Below are positions 1-6,480 of a stretch of 10,248 nucleotides of DNA, in pieces. The position numbers and the translations under genes were made by a program. This DNA comes from Bacillota bacterium (GTDB taxonomy: Bacteria; Bacillota; Clostridia; Lachnospirales; Lachnospiraceae). Each line of letters opens with the position of its first letter. Position 1 is the stretch's first letter. Below the pieces are notes generated by a model, which saw only the letters and a list, made by a program, of their open reading frames with translations, had not been told where the DNA came from and made no database searches. The DNA lies in the NCBI GenBank assembly GCA_023398855.1, contig JAEWRS010000539.1, positions 1 to 10,248 on the forward strand, read 5' to 3'.

Positions 1-455
1 AGCGGCTGGGAATGCCGGACAGCATGATAGAAAGAGCCAGAAGGTATGCTTACGGAGAGAGAGAAAGCTTACAGGAAAAAGAGCCGGGCTCTTTAAAGAG
101 AAAAGATGATTTTATAAAAGCAGGCGGTCCCAAAATAGAAAAGCAGAAAAAAGGGGCTGTAAATAAAAATATCATGGAACAAAAGTTTACCATTGGGGAC
201 AGCGTTTTTGTCTATCCGGATGAGAAAAAGGGAATCGTGTGTACTCCTGTCAATGATAAGGGAATGCTGCAGGTCCAGATGCCGGATAAGAAGATCTGGA
301 TCAACCAAAAACGGGTGAAGCTTTTGGTGGCAGCAGGAGAGCTTTACCCTGAGGATTATGATTTTTCCATTATTTTCGATACCGTGGAAAACAGGAAAGC
401 AAGACACAAGATGGATAAAGGATATCAGAAAGACCTGGAAATACGAATGGATTGA
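1..455 (+). CDS. MutS/MutS2-like DNA repair ATPase, C-terminal end only (5' part outside window)
   Basis: This open frame runs in from the left edge (first full codon at base 3) and stops with TGA at 453-455, so only the last ~151 residues are visible. The first residues, RLGMPDSMIERARRYAYGE, match the stretch that follows the ATPase domain in MutS2-type proteins, where a helix of the form 'RLGxPxxIIERAR' is usual. A charged Lys/Glu-rich linker follows. Then comes a compact beta-rich segment at about bases 195-330 (GDSVFVYP...GIVCTPV...KIWINQKRVKLL) that resembles the KOW-like barrel before the Smr domain of MutS2. The tail (LYPEDYDFSIIFDTVENRKARHKM) does not look like an Smr nuclease domain, so this is probably a MutS-related protein without Smr. 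The ATPase motifs lie outside the window. Family assignment is inference from the C-terminus; the ATG at base 12 is internal, not the start. Confidence 0.72.
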   Translation, partial: RLGMPDSMIERARRYAYGERESLQEKEPGSLKRKDDFIKAGGPKIEKQKKGAVNKNIMEQKFTIGDSVFVYPDEKKGIVCTPVNDKGMLQVQMPDKKIWINQKRVKLLVAAGELYPEDYDFSIIFDTVENRKARHKMDKGYQKDLEIRMD

Positions 456-464
456 GTCTGATGG

Positions 465-497
465 AAAAGGGGCATTGCCTTAGGCAGCGCCCCTTTT
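465..497. terminator. Bidirectional intrinsic terminator between converging genes
   Basis: A 9-bp stem AAAAGGGGC (465-473) pairs with GCCCCTTTT (489-497). An inner TGCC/GGCA stem (476-479 with 483-486) lies around a TTA loop. The A-rich and T-rich ends give a short T-run on both strands, so it can serve the MutS-like gene on the plus strand and the ferritin-like gene that converges from the right. Confidence 0.8.
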
Positions 498-514
498 ATG
501 GAAATACCATAATA

Positions 515-1111
515 TTATGTAGGTTCACAGATGTGAAGGTCTGGAACGGCTTCTTCCGCACAGACCTTGCAGTTGGAGGCTTGTTGGTTAAAAAGATCGT
601 CATTAAGCTCTGCCAGGATCATCCGGAATATATGCACATGGCACAGTTCATCAGCAATAATTCTGTTTAAAATTGCCTTGATCCGGCAGTCTTCGATCCA
701 CTCCGCCTGTTCCTGGTATTTTTTTATTGCCTCCAGTTCATTGGCAAGGGAATTGGCAACCAGGGCCCCGATCCGGGTGGGATAGCGGTTGCAGGCAGGG
801 GTCCAATACCTTGTGTGCCCATTTTGATAGCTCCACAGCCTGGGGTCGGCTCCAAGCAGGAGGGCCAGTTCACCGAAGGTATTTAAATGATGCATTTCCA
901 CTATACTGATCTTATGGAAGCATTCCGCAATATCAAAGAAGTAGCTTCTGGTGATCATACAGTTGTAAACGTAAAGGCTGATCATGGACATTTCGGAATT
1001 ACAGGAGCCTATGTTGGAAAGCATGGCGGCTGCATACTGCTTATTTTGGGAAATGCTTTCAAGAGGAGGCCAGGGAGTGTTGTCTGAAAAGGCAAGGGCT
1101 GATAGATCCAT
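515..1111 (-). CDS. Ferritin-like di-iron domain protein
   Basis: The 198-residue product has the four-helix ligand pattern of the ferritin-like superfamily (rubrerythrin, bacterioferritin and Mn-catalase relatives). Candidate metal ligands are E40 in helix 1, E72xxH75 in helix 2 (IVEMHHL), E125 or E127 in helix 3 (ANELEAIKKY) and E155xxH158 in helix 4 (ADELCHVHIF). Two ExxH motifs in the second and fourth helices are what a carboxylate-bridged di-metal centre needs. The likely role is a cytoplasmic oxidase, peroxide-scavenging or metal-handling enzyme; the substrate cannot be told. The C-terminus is short and cysteine-containing (C181, C184, C195) and has no complete rubredoxin domain. The ATG at 1111 is preceded on its strand by GAGGA six bases upstream, supporting this start. 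It is divergent from the Nudix gene and converges on the MutS-like gene, so it appears to be a single-gene unit. No signal peptide is seen. Confidence 0.8.
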   Translation of the reverse strand: MDLSALAFSDNTPWPPLESISQNKQYAAAMLSNIGSCNSEMSMISLYVYNCMITRSYFFDIAECFHKISIVEMHHLNTFGELALLLGADPRLWSYQNGHTRYWTPACNRYPTRIGALVANSLANELEAIKKYQEQAEWIEDCRIKAILNRIIADELCHVHIFRMILAELNDDLFNQQASNCKVCAEEAVPDLHICEPT

Positions 1112-1204
1112 TTGAATTCCTCGTTTTCATTTATTCTATTTAAATATATCCGCCAGATGGTAGAGTATGACTTAAAAACACAGGAAGATGGAGGGAATAA
1201 GGAC

Positions 1205-1783
1205 ATGGACGGCAGAGAAAAATTAAAGAAAACAGTAGAAACCTTTTTGCCATATAATGAGCAGGAAGAAAAGGACAAAGAGATGATTCTCCAGTATTTG
1301 ACATCAGAGGAGCCGGTATTTTACAGGGAAAGCACCGGCGCCCATATGTCGGCATCGGCCTGGGTGGTAAACAAGACCCGTGATAAGGTGCTCATGGCCT
1401 ACCATAATATCTATGACTCCTGGGCATGGACAGGCGGGCATGCAGACGGGGAAACGAATTTACTGATGGTTGCGGTACGGGAAGCGATGGAGGAAACTGG
1501 TATTACAGCAGTAAAACCGGTTACAGAAGATATTTTTTCCCTGGAAGTACTCACAGTGGATGGCCATGAAAAGAGGGGAGACTATGTTTCCTCCCACCTT
1601 CACTTAAATGTGACCTACCTCCTGGAAGCCGATGATCAGGAGGTCCTGCATAAAAAAGAGGATGAAAACAGTGACGTGGGCTGGTTTGGAATGGATGAAT
1701 GTCTGGAAGTGGTAAATGAGCCATGGATGAGGGAAAGAATCTACAAAAAGCTTCTTCGTAAAAGCCTGGATTGGAATTATTAA
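1205..1783 (+). CDS. Nudix hydrolase
   Basis: The 192-residue protein carries a Nudix box at residues 78-100. GGHADGE is followed by REAMEETGI, in which R92, E93, E96 and E97 provide the Mg2+-binding core REUxEE. The first conserved Glu of the box (G-x5-E) is Thr84 here, with Glu83 just before it. Nudix enzymes cleave nucleoside diphosphates linked to another moiety X; the substrate cannot be assigned. Residues 1-40 form an N-terminal helical lead-in and the C-terminal part (DVGWFGMDE) is normal for the fold. I chose ATG 1205 because GGAGGG at 1190-1195 lies nine bases upstream. The frame extends back to a TTG at 1112, but that would run through this ribosome site and add unconserved residues. 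It is followed by an AT-rich terminator, so it seems monocistronic and is divergent from the ferritin-like gene. Confidence 0.88.
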   Translation: MDGREKLKKTVETFLPYNEQEEKDKEMILQYLTSEEPVFYRESTGAHMSASAWVVNKTRDKVLMAYHNIYDSWAWTGGHADGETNLLMVAVREAMEETGITAVKPVTEDIFSLEVLTVDGHEKRGDYVSSHLHLNVTYLLEADDQEVLHKKEDENSDVGWFGMDECLEVVNEPWMRERIYKKLLRKSLDWNY

Positions 1784-1826
1784 CAGAAAATTGATAATTA
1801 TTTTCTGATTTTCTGTTTTATTTTTC
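1782..1826 (+). terminator. AT-rich terminator after the Nudix gene
   Basis: AACAGAAAAT (1782-1791) pairs perfectly with ATTTTCTGTT (1808-1817), followed by TTATTTTTCC. A competing hairpin, CAGAAAAT (1784-1791) with ATTTTCTG (1800-1807), uses the same left arm. The stems are AT-rich, so termination may be partial. Confidence 0.5.
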
Positions 1827-1844
1827 CTGATAATGCTTTATAAT
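1816..1844 (+). promoter_or_regulatory. Probable promoter of the darA-like gene
   Basis: A perfect -10 box TATAAT occupies 1839-1844. The -35 region (TTTTAT at 1816-1821 with a 17-base spacer) is a poor match. The -10 sits about 53 bases before the darA start and directly after the Nudix terminator, which is the expected place for the promoter. Confidence 0.5.
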
Positions 1845-1896
1845 AGAGGCAGCTAATGAATAAAGTTTTGCCAAATAAGACAGCGAGGTGGTAAAT

Positions 1897-2232
1897 ATGA
1901 AGATAATTTACGCAATCGTCAGCTCCGATGATGGAAACAGGGTGACCGATGTGCTGAATGAACACCAGTTCAGCGTGACAAAACTTGCTACAACAGGTGG
2001 TTTCTTAAAGAAAGGAAACTCTACGTTAATGATCGGTACCGAAGACGGACAGGTGGAAGAAGTCATTACTCTGATCAAAGATACTTGCGGAAAACGCCAA
2101 AAAATTACCTGCAATGTTCCTGCACCCAATATTGCCTCTGTTTCAGCCGGATATATGATGATGCCGATGACAGTGGAGCTTGGCGGAGCTACTATATTTG
2201 TGACTGATGTAGAACGGTTTGAAAAGATTTAG
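1897..2232 (+). CDS. darA: Cyclic-di-AMP receptor, PII-like (DarA/PstA family, DUF970)
   Basis: The 111-residue product matches the DarA (B. subtilis YaaQ) / PstA family of small PII-like proteins that bind the second messenger cyclic-di-AMP as trimers in the cytoplasm. The diagnostic block is FSVTKLATTGGFLKKGNST at residues 25-43, followed by LMIG. It contains T28, F36, N41 and G47, positions I recall as nucleotide-contacting in the S. aureus protein. The C-terminal VELGGATIFV also fits. Length equals the family norm of about 109. ATG 1897 has GAGGTGG at 1885-1891 five bases upstream; a GTG three codons earlier (1888) lies inside that ribosome site and is rejected. The gene has its own -10 box and a strong terminator behind it, so it is probably an independent unit. 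Its downstream effector is unknown in this family. Confidence 0.93.
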   Translation: MKIIYAIVSSDDGNRVTDVLNEHQFSVTKLATTGGFLKKGNSTLMIGTEDGQVEEVITLIKDTCGKRQKITCNVPAPNIASVSAGYMMMPMTVELGGATIFVTDVERFEKI

Positions 2233-2240
2233 GAATCAGC

Positions 2241-2266
2241 AAAGGGATTGCGGAGCAATCCCTTTT
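2241..2266 (+). terminator. Strong terminator after darA
   Basis: AAAGGGATTGC (2241-2251) pairs over 11 bases with GCAATCCCTTT (2255-2265) around a 3-base GGA loop, followed by a short T-run. It begins nine bases after the darA stop and lies 48 bases before the cdd start. Any cdd transcript coming from darA would have to read through it. Confidence 0.85.
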
Positions 2267-2313
2267 CCCAACTGCGCAGCAGGGGATGGAGGAAGTATAC
2301 GGGAGGTGTTTTA

Positions 2314-2742
2314 TTGAAGCTGGATGACATGACAAAAAGCATGTTGGTGACAGAGGCTTATGAGGCACAGAAGATGGCTTATGTACCTTATTCGCATTTT
2401 TGTGTTGGAGCGGCTCTTCTTGCAAAGAACGGAACGGTTTACCGTGGCTGCAACATTGAAAATGCATCTTTTACGCCAACCAACTGTGCAGAACGCACGG
2501 CATTTTTTAAAGCAGTCTCAGAAGGTGTCACGGAATTTGATGCGATTGCCATTGTGGGAAATAAAAGGGGGAGAGAGGGAGAACCATGCGCTCCCTGCGG
2601 TGTTTGCCGGCAGGTAATGGCAGAATTTTGTGACCCTGAGGAATTTAAGATCATTTTGGGAGCAGGTGCTAAAGCTTCGGTACATACCTTAAAGGAACTG
2701 CTTCCTTTGGGATTTACAAAGAAAAACCTGGATTCAAAATGA
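2314..2742 (+). CDS. cdd: Cytidine deaminase
   Basis: Zinc-dependent hydrolytic deamination of cytidine and deoxycytidine to uridine and deoxyuridine. The small homotetrameric form is indicated by 142 residues with the motifs NIEN (47-50), CAE (C58, catalytic E60) and PCGVC (C95, C98). The three cysteines bind Zn and E60 shuttles the proton. The protein aligns along its length with B. subtilis Cdd, including the typical AYxPYSxFxVGAAL start region. The start is a choice. TTG 2314 has GGGAGG (2301-2306) seven bases upstream and gives 142 residues. ATG 2329 matches the family's usual N-terminus (137 residues) but has no good ribosome site. I favour TTG. This is the first gene of cdd-pdp-deoC; its uridine and deoxyuridine products are substrates for the next enzyme. 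Confidence 0.95.
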   Translation: MKLDDMTKSMLVTEAYEAQKMAYVPYSHFCVGAALLAKNGTVYRGCNIENASFTPTNCAERTAFFKAVSEGVTEFDAIAIVGNKRGREGEPCAPCGVCRQVMAEFCDPEEFKIILGAGAKASVHTLKELLPLGFTKKNLDSK

Positions 2743-2748
2743 GAGGAT

Positions 2749-2768
2749 GGGGTATTCCTTGATGCCCC
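2749..2768 (+). repeat. Small hairpin in the cdd-pdp gap
   Basis: GGGGTAT (2749-2755) can pair with ATGCCCC (2762-2768), one pair being G-U, around a 6-base loop. No T-run follows, so it is not a normal terminator. It could be an RNA processing or stability element between two genes of one operon, or chance. Confidence 0.3.
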
Positions 2769-2816
2769 AAAGGTATGGCAGGACTATGGAGTGGATAAGG
2801 GAGGTTTCAGAGTATT

Positions 2817-4145
2817 ATGAGAATGTATGATATCATTGCAAAGAAGCGGAATGGGGAAGCTCTGTCGGAGATGGAAATCCGGTTTATGATTCAGGGCTAT
2901 GTAAAGGGTGACATACCGGATTACCAGATGTCAGCCATGCTGATGGCCATTTATTTAAAAGGGATGACCGATGTGGAAACGGCCGTTCTCACCGATGCTG
3001 TGGCGCATTCCGGTGATATGGTGGATTTGTCTCCCATACAGGGAGTGAAGGTGGATAAGCATTCTACCGGAGGCGTTGGTGATAAGACAACTTTGGTGGT
3101 GGCTCCTATTGCAGCTGCCTGCGGAGTCAAGGTGGCAAAGATGTCAGGCCGAGGCTTAGGCCATACAGGAGGAACGGTTGACAAAATGGAGTCCATACCG
3201 GGGATGAAGACTGTGCTGACGGAGGAGGAGTTCTTTCAGGTGGTCAATAAGACAGGTCTTTCCGTGATCGGTCAATCGGGAAATCTGGCTCCTGCAGATA
3301 AAAAGCTTTATGCCCTTCGGGATGTGACGGCCACTGTGGACAGCATTCCATTGATTGCCGCATCCATTATGAGCAAAAAACTGGCTGCTGGTAATGACTG
3401 CATACTTTTGGATGTAAAAACCGGCAGCGGAGCGTTTATGAAAACTTTGGAAGATTCCATTACCCTGGCGGAAAAGATGGTGGCAATCGGGGAGCATGCA
3501 GGAAAGAAGACCATGGCCCTGATAACCAATATGGACATTCCTCTGGGAAGTCTGATCGGCAACAGCCTGGAAGTCATCGAAGCAGCAGAGACCCTTCGCG
3601 GCAGAGGGCCAAAGGATCTGACTGAAGTATGCCTTAGCCTGGCATGTGCTATGCTTTACCTGGCTGGAAAGGGCAGTATGGAAGAATGCCGGAAGAAGGC
3701 AGAGAAAGCCATTGCCGACGGAAGCGCCCTGGAACGCCTGATAGCCATGGTAAAAGCCCAGGGAGGCGATGCTTCGGTAATCAGAGATACTAAGCTTTTT
3801 CCCAGGGCCCCCTATGAAAGGCAGGTGAAGGCCTTAAAAAGCGGCTATATCACCCATATGAACACAGAGCAATGCGGAATCGCCTCATCTCTTTTGGGAG
3901 CCGGAAGACTTACCAAAGAGAGCAGCATTGATTATACGGCAGGAATTGCCCTTAAGAAAAAGGTTGGGCAAAAGGTAGAAGAGGGCGAGACCATTGCCGT
4001 GCTCTATACCTCTGTGGAAGAACTGTTTGCTGCTTCTGAGGAGGAGTTTTTAAAGGCGGTTTCCATCGGCGGGGAGAGGCCGGAGGTGGAACCTCTGATT
4101 TATGCCAGCGTTACAAAGGAAGGCGTAAAGCGCCTGACAGTATAG
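2817..4145 (+). CDS. pdp: Pyrimidine-nucleoside phosphorylase
   Basis: Reversible phosphorolysis of uridine, deoxyuridine and thymidine to the free base and (deoxy)ribose-1-phosphate. The 442-residue protein carries the thymidine/pyrimidine phosphorylase signature SGRGLGHTGGTVDKME at 110-125 and the phosphate-binding segment KVDKHSTGGVGDKTT from 78. Catalytic and substrate residues known in Bacillus enzymes fall at the same numbers here: H82, R168, S183 and K187. The N-terminus MRMYDII agrees with Bacillus Pdp and fixes ATG 2817. Its ribosome site AAGGGAGG (2797-2804) is unusually far at 12 bases. The Pdp name is preferred to DeoA because Firmicute enzymes of this type usually accept both uridine and thymidine, though specificity cannot be read here. 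The C-terminal alpha/beta domain with the KKKVGQKVEEGE segment is intact. It lies 74 bases after cdd and 17 before deoC. Confidence 0.95.
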   Translation: MRMYDIIAKKRNGEALSEMEIRFMIQGYVKGDIPDYQMSAMLMAIYLKGMTDVETAVLTDAVAHSGDMVDLSPIQGVKVDKHSTGGVGDKTTLVVAPIAAACGVKVAKMSGRGLGHTGGTVDKMESIPGMKTVLTEEEFFQVVNKTGLSVIGQSGNLAPADKKLYALRDVTATVDSIPLIAASIMSKKLAAGNDCILLDVKTGSGAFMKTLEDSITLAEKMVAIGEHAGKKTMALITNMDIPLGSLIGNSLEVIEAAETLRGRGPKDLTEVCLSLACAMLYLAGKGSMEECRKKAEKAIADGSALERLIAMVKAQGGDASVIRDTKLFPRAPYERQVKALKSGYITHMNTEQCGIASSLLGAGRLTKESSIDYTAGIALKKKVGQKVEEGETIAVLYTSVEELFAASEEEFLKAVSIGGERPEVEPLIYASVTKEGVKRLTV

Positions 4146-4162
4146 AAAGGAAGGAAACGATT

Positions 4163-4813
4163 ATGACAGATTTAGAAATGTTAGGCTATGTTGACCATAC
4201 CATGTTAAAGGCATTTGCCACTTGGGAGGACATAGAAGAGCTTTGTAAGGAAGCAGTAGAATATAAGACAGCCTCCGTGTGTATCCCGCCTTGCTACATC
4301 AGCCGGGTACATGAGGAATTCCCGGGACTTAATATCTGTACCGTGGTGGGCTTTCCTCTGGGCTACAGTGTAACTGAATCAAAGGTTCTGGAGACAAGAA
4401 AAGCCATTGAAGATGGAGCATCTGAGGTGGATATGGTAGTGAATATCAGCGATGTGAAAAACGGAGACTACCGTAAGGTGGAAAAGGAGATCGGAGAACT
4501 GAAAAAAGCGGCAGGCAGCAACATCTTAAAGGTTATCATTGAAGCCTGTTATCTGACAGAGGAAGAAAAAGTTGCCATGTGTGAGGCAGTTACTGCCGCT
4601 GGTGCTGATTATATCAAGACCTCCACTGGATTTGGAACCGGCGGAGCAACTTTAGAAGACATTGCATTATTTAAAAAACACATTGGGCCTGAGGTAAAGA
4701 TCAAAGCAGCAGGCGGAGTGAAAACCCTGGAAGATTTAAGAGCATATATTGAAGCTGGATGCAGCAGGGTGGGAGCAAGCGCAGCAGTAAAACTGGCAGC
4801 ACAGAAAAAATAA
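4163..4813 (+). CDS. deoC: Deoxyribose-phosphate aldolase
   Basis: A class I aldolase that splits 2-deoxyribose-5-phosphate into glyceraldehyde-3-phosphate and acetaldehyde. The 216-residue TIM barrel has the expected catalytic set: Schiff-base lysine K152 in YIKTSTGFGTGGAT, proton-relay K181 in KIKAAGGVK, and D90 in EVDMVVN, with K123 in LKVIIEA. Length is normal for the short bacterial form (about 220). ATG 4163 is preceded by AAAGGAAGG, and the 17-base gap from pdp points to cotranscription. It is the last step of the salvage route begun by cdd and pdp, after conversion of deoxyribose-1-phosphate to the 5-phosphate by a mutase not encoded here. A strong terminator follows directly. Confidence 0.96.
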   Translation: MTDLEMLGYVDHTMLKAFATWEDIEELCKEAVEYKTASVCIPPCYISRVHEEFPGLNICTVVGFPLGYSVTESKVLETRKAIEDGASEVDMVVNISDVKNGDYRKVEKEIGELKKAAGSNILKVIIEACYLTEEEKVAMCEAVTAAGADYIKTSTGFGTGGATLEDIALFKKHIGPEVKIKAAGGVKTLEDLRAYIEAGCSRVGASAAVKLAAQKK

Positions 4814-4817
4814 AAGG

Positions 4818-4853
4818 ATCCCCTCTGGCCTGAAACAACAGGTCAGAGGGGAT
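4818..4853. terminator. Bidirectional terminator between deoC and the UPF0371 gene
   Basis: A 15-bp stem, 4818-4832 with 4839-4853, contains one G-U pair and a 6-base AACAAC-like loop. Plus-strand output ends in TTCTTTAT. On the minus strand the stem is followed by CCTTTTATTTTTTC, an even better T-run. It serves both converging genes. Confidence 0.9.
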
Positions 4854-4864
4854 TCTTTATATTG

Positions 4865-6343
4865 TTAATGATAAATCTTTTTCTCTTCGTAAATAGGTTC
4901 GCATGTCAGGTTTACACCCAGCTTTTTAAATGTCTTAACATCCACGTCAGAAAGAAGTACGGAGGTATGCGCCTCTCTTCCTTTTAACTTGGGAAGCTGC
5001 TCCAGAGCGATCTGGGCATTGGGATCGGAAGCAGCACAGGTGGACAGTGCGATTAAGACTTCATCCGTGTGAAGCCGTGGATTTCTGCTTCCCAGATAGT
5101 TGATCTTTAATTTCTGAATGGGCTCAATGGCAGAAGGAGAAATCAGATGGATGTCATGAGGGATGTTCCCTAAAACCTTAACTGCATTTAACAGAAGAGC
5201 AGCAGATGCGCCTAATAAATTGGTAGTCTTTCCTGTGACAATGGTTCCGTCGTTCAGTTCAAGGGCAGCAGCCGGGGCGCCTTTTAGCTCAGCCAGCTGA
5301 TTGGCTGCGTTTACCACTTTTCTCATGTCAGTGGTGATTTTAGCCTGTTTCATAAGCAGCTCGATTTTATAGACCTCTTCCTTGGAACCCATGTCCTTTG
5401 CCAGACGGGAAAGGGCCTGATAATAACGTCTGATGATTTCCTGCATGGAAGCTTCCCTGCAGGCCTCGTCATCCACCACGCAGAAGCCGGCCATATTGAC
5501 GCCCATATCCGTAGGGGACTTATATGGGCATTCCCCGTATATTCCTTCAAAAATAGCGCTTAATACAGGAAAAATCTCCACATCCCGGTTATAATTGACT
5601 GTGGTCTTTCCATAAGCCTCCAGATGAAAAGGATCAATCATGTTAACATCATTTAAATCTGCGGTAGCGGCCTCATAGGCCAGATTAACCGGATGCTTTA
5701 AAGGGATATTCCAGATGGGGAATGTCTCAAACTTGGCATAACCGGCCTTAATTCCCCGCTTGTTCTCATGGTAAAGCTGGGATAAGCAGGTTGCCATTTT
5801 TCCGCTGCCCGGCCCCGGGGCAGTAATGATTACTAAGGGTTTTGTGGTTTCTATATAATCATTTCTTCCATATCCTTCGTCACTGACAATGAAAGAGACA
5901 TTGCTTGGATAGCCGTCAATGGTGTAGTGACGGTATACCTTTATGCCCATTTTTTCCAGCTTGCATTTAAATAAGTCTGCGGAATTTTGTCGGGAGTACT
6001 GTGTAATAACAACACTTCCCACATAAAGCCCCTTATCCGTAAAGGACTGGATCAGGCGGAACACATCCACATCATAGGTGATGCCCAGATCATGCCGGAT
6101 CTTGTTTTTCTCAATGTCGGCAGCGTTGATGGCGATCACGATTTCTGCCTGGTCCGACAGCTGCATCAGCATGCGCAGCTTGCTGTCAGGCTCAAATCCG
6201 GGGAGCACCCTGGAAGCGTGGTAATCATCAAACAGCTTGCCTCCGAATTCCAGATAAAGCTTGTCTCCGAACTGGCTGATCCGTTCCTTGATGCGTTCTG
6301 ACTGCATGGTTAAATATTTGTTGTTATCAAATCCGAATTTCAT
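4865..6343 (-). CDS. UPF0371 / DUF1846 family protein of unknown function
   Basis: The 492-residue protein belongs to UPF0371 (DUF1846), recognised by the near-invariant N-terminus MKFGFDNNKYLTMQSERIK, the blocks LYLEFGGKLFDDYHASRVLPG and YPSNVSFIVSDEGYG, and the later DMGVNMAGFCVVDDEA. Residues 177-182 (GPGSGK, within TAPGPGSGKMATC) resemble a nucleotide-binding P-loop. The function is not established to my knowledge, although structures of family members exist. The start is ATG 6343: GGAGGG (minus strand, 6348-6353) sits four to five bases before it, and homologues begin MKxGFDN. An in-frame ATG at 6355 overlaps the ribosome site and is rejected. It is a single-gene unit that converges on deoC and is divergent from map, with a promoter overlapping that of map. 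Length is full for the family and no defect is seen. Confidence 0.93.
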   Translation of the reverse strand: MKFGFDNNKYLTMQSERIKERISQFGDKLYLEFGGKLFDDYHASRVLPGFEPDSKLRMLMQLSDQAEIVIAINAADIEKNKIRHDLGITYDVDVFRLIQSFTDKGLYVGSVVITQYSRQNSADLFKCKLEKMGIKVYRHYTIDGYPSNVSFIVSDEGYGRNDYIETTKPLVIITAPGPGSGKMATCLSQLYHENKRGIKAGYAKFETFPIWNIPLKHPVNLAYEAATADLNDVNMIDPFHLEAYGKTTVNYNRDVEIFPVLSAIFEGIYGECPYKSPTDMGVNMAGFCVVDDEACREASMQEIIRRYYQALSRLAKDMGSKEEVYKIELLMKQAKITTDMRKVVNAANQLAELKGAPAAALELNDGTIVTGKTTNLLGASAALLLNAVKVLGNIPHDIHLISPSAIEPIQKLKINYLGSRNPRLHTDEVLIALSTCAASDPNAQIALEQLPKLKGREAHTSVLLSDVDVKTFKKLGVNLTCEPIYEEKKIYH

Positions 6344-6419
6344 TTGTCCCTCCATGATGTGCGCTCACTGTACAACCAGATAGAATCCTATGGCTGAATT
6401 GGAAGCATGCACGAAATCT

Positions 6420-6448
6420 TTGACCGTAATATCTATAAATTGTATCAT
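6420..6448 (+). promoter_or_regulatory. Promoter of map-tag (sigma-A type)
   Basis: TTGACC (6420-6425) and TATCAT (6443-6448) are separated by exactly 17 bases, each matching consensus at five of six positions. Transcription would start near 6455, giving a leader of about 100 bases before map. Confidence 0.7.
6439..6447 (-). promoter_or_regulatory. Extended -10 promoter of the UPF0371 gene
   Basis: On the minus strand these bases read TGATACAAT, an extended -10 (TGn followed by TACAAT, five of six to consensus). No good -35 is seen, which is normal for extended -10 promoters. It overlaps the -10 of the opposite map promoter. Confidence 0.5.
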
Positions 6449-6480
6449 ATAAGCTTTGAAATTGCCATGGATTTTTTCCT

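Noticed and set aside
508..519. Perfect 12-base palindrome CATAATATTATG at the end of the ferritin-like gene
   Set aside because: AT-rich, short and overlapping coding sequence; probably chance.
1112..1204. Upstream TTG start that would extend the Nudix protein by 31 residues
   Set aside because: No ribosome site before it, it would abut the start of the divergent ferritin-like gene, and a good GGAGGG stands before ATG 1205.
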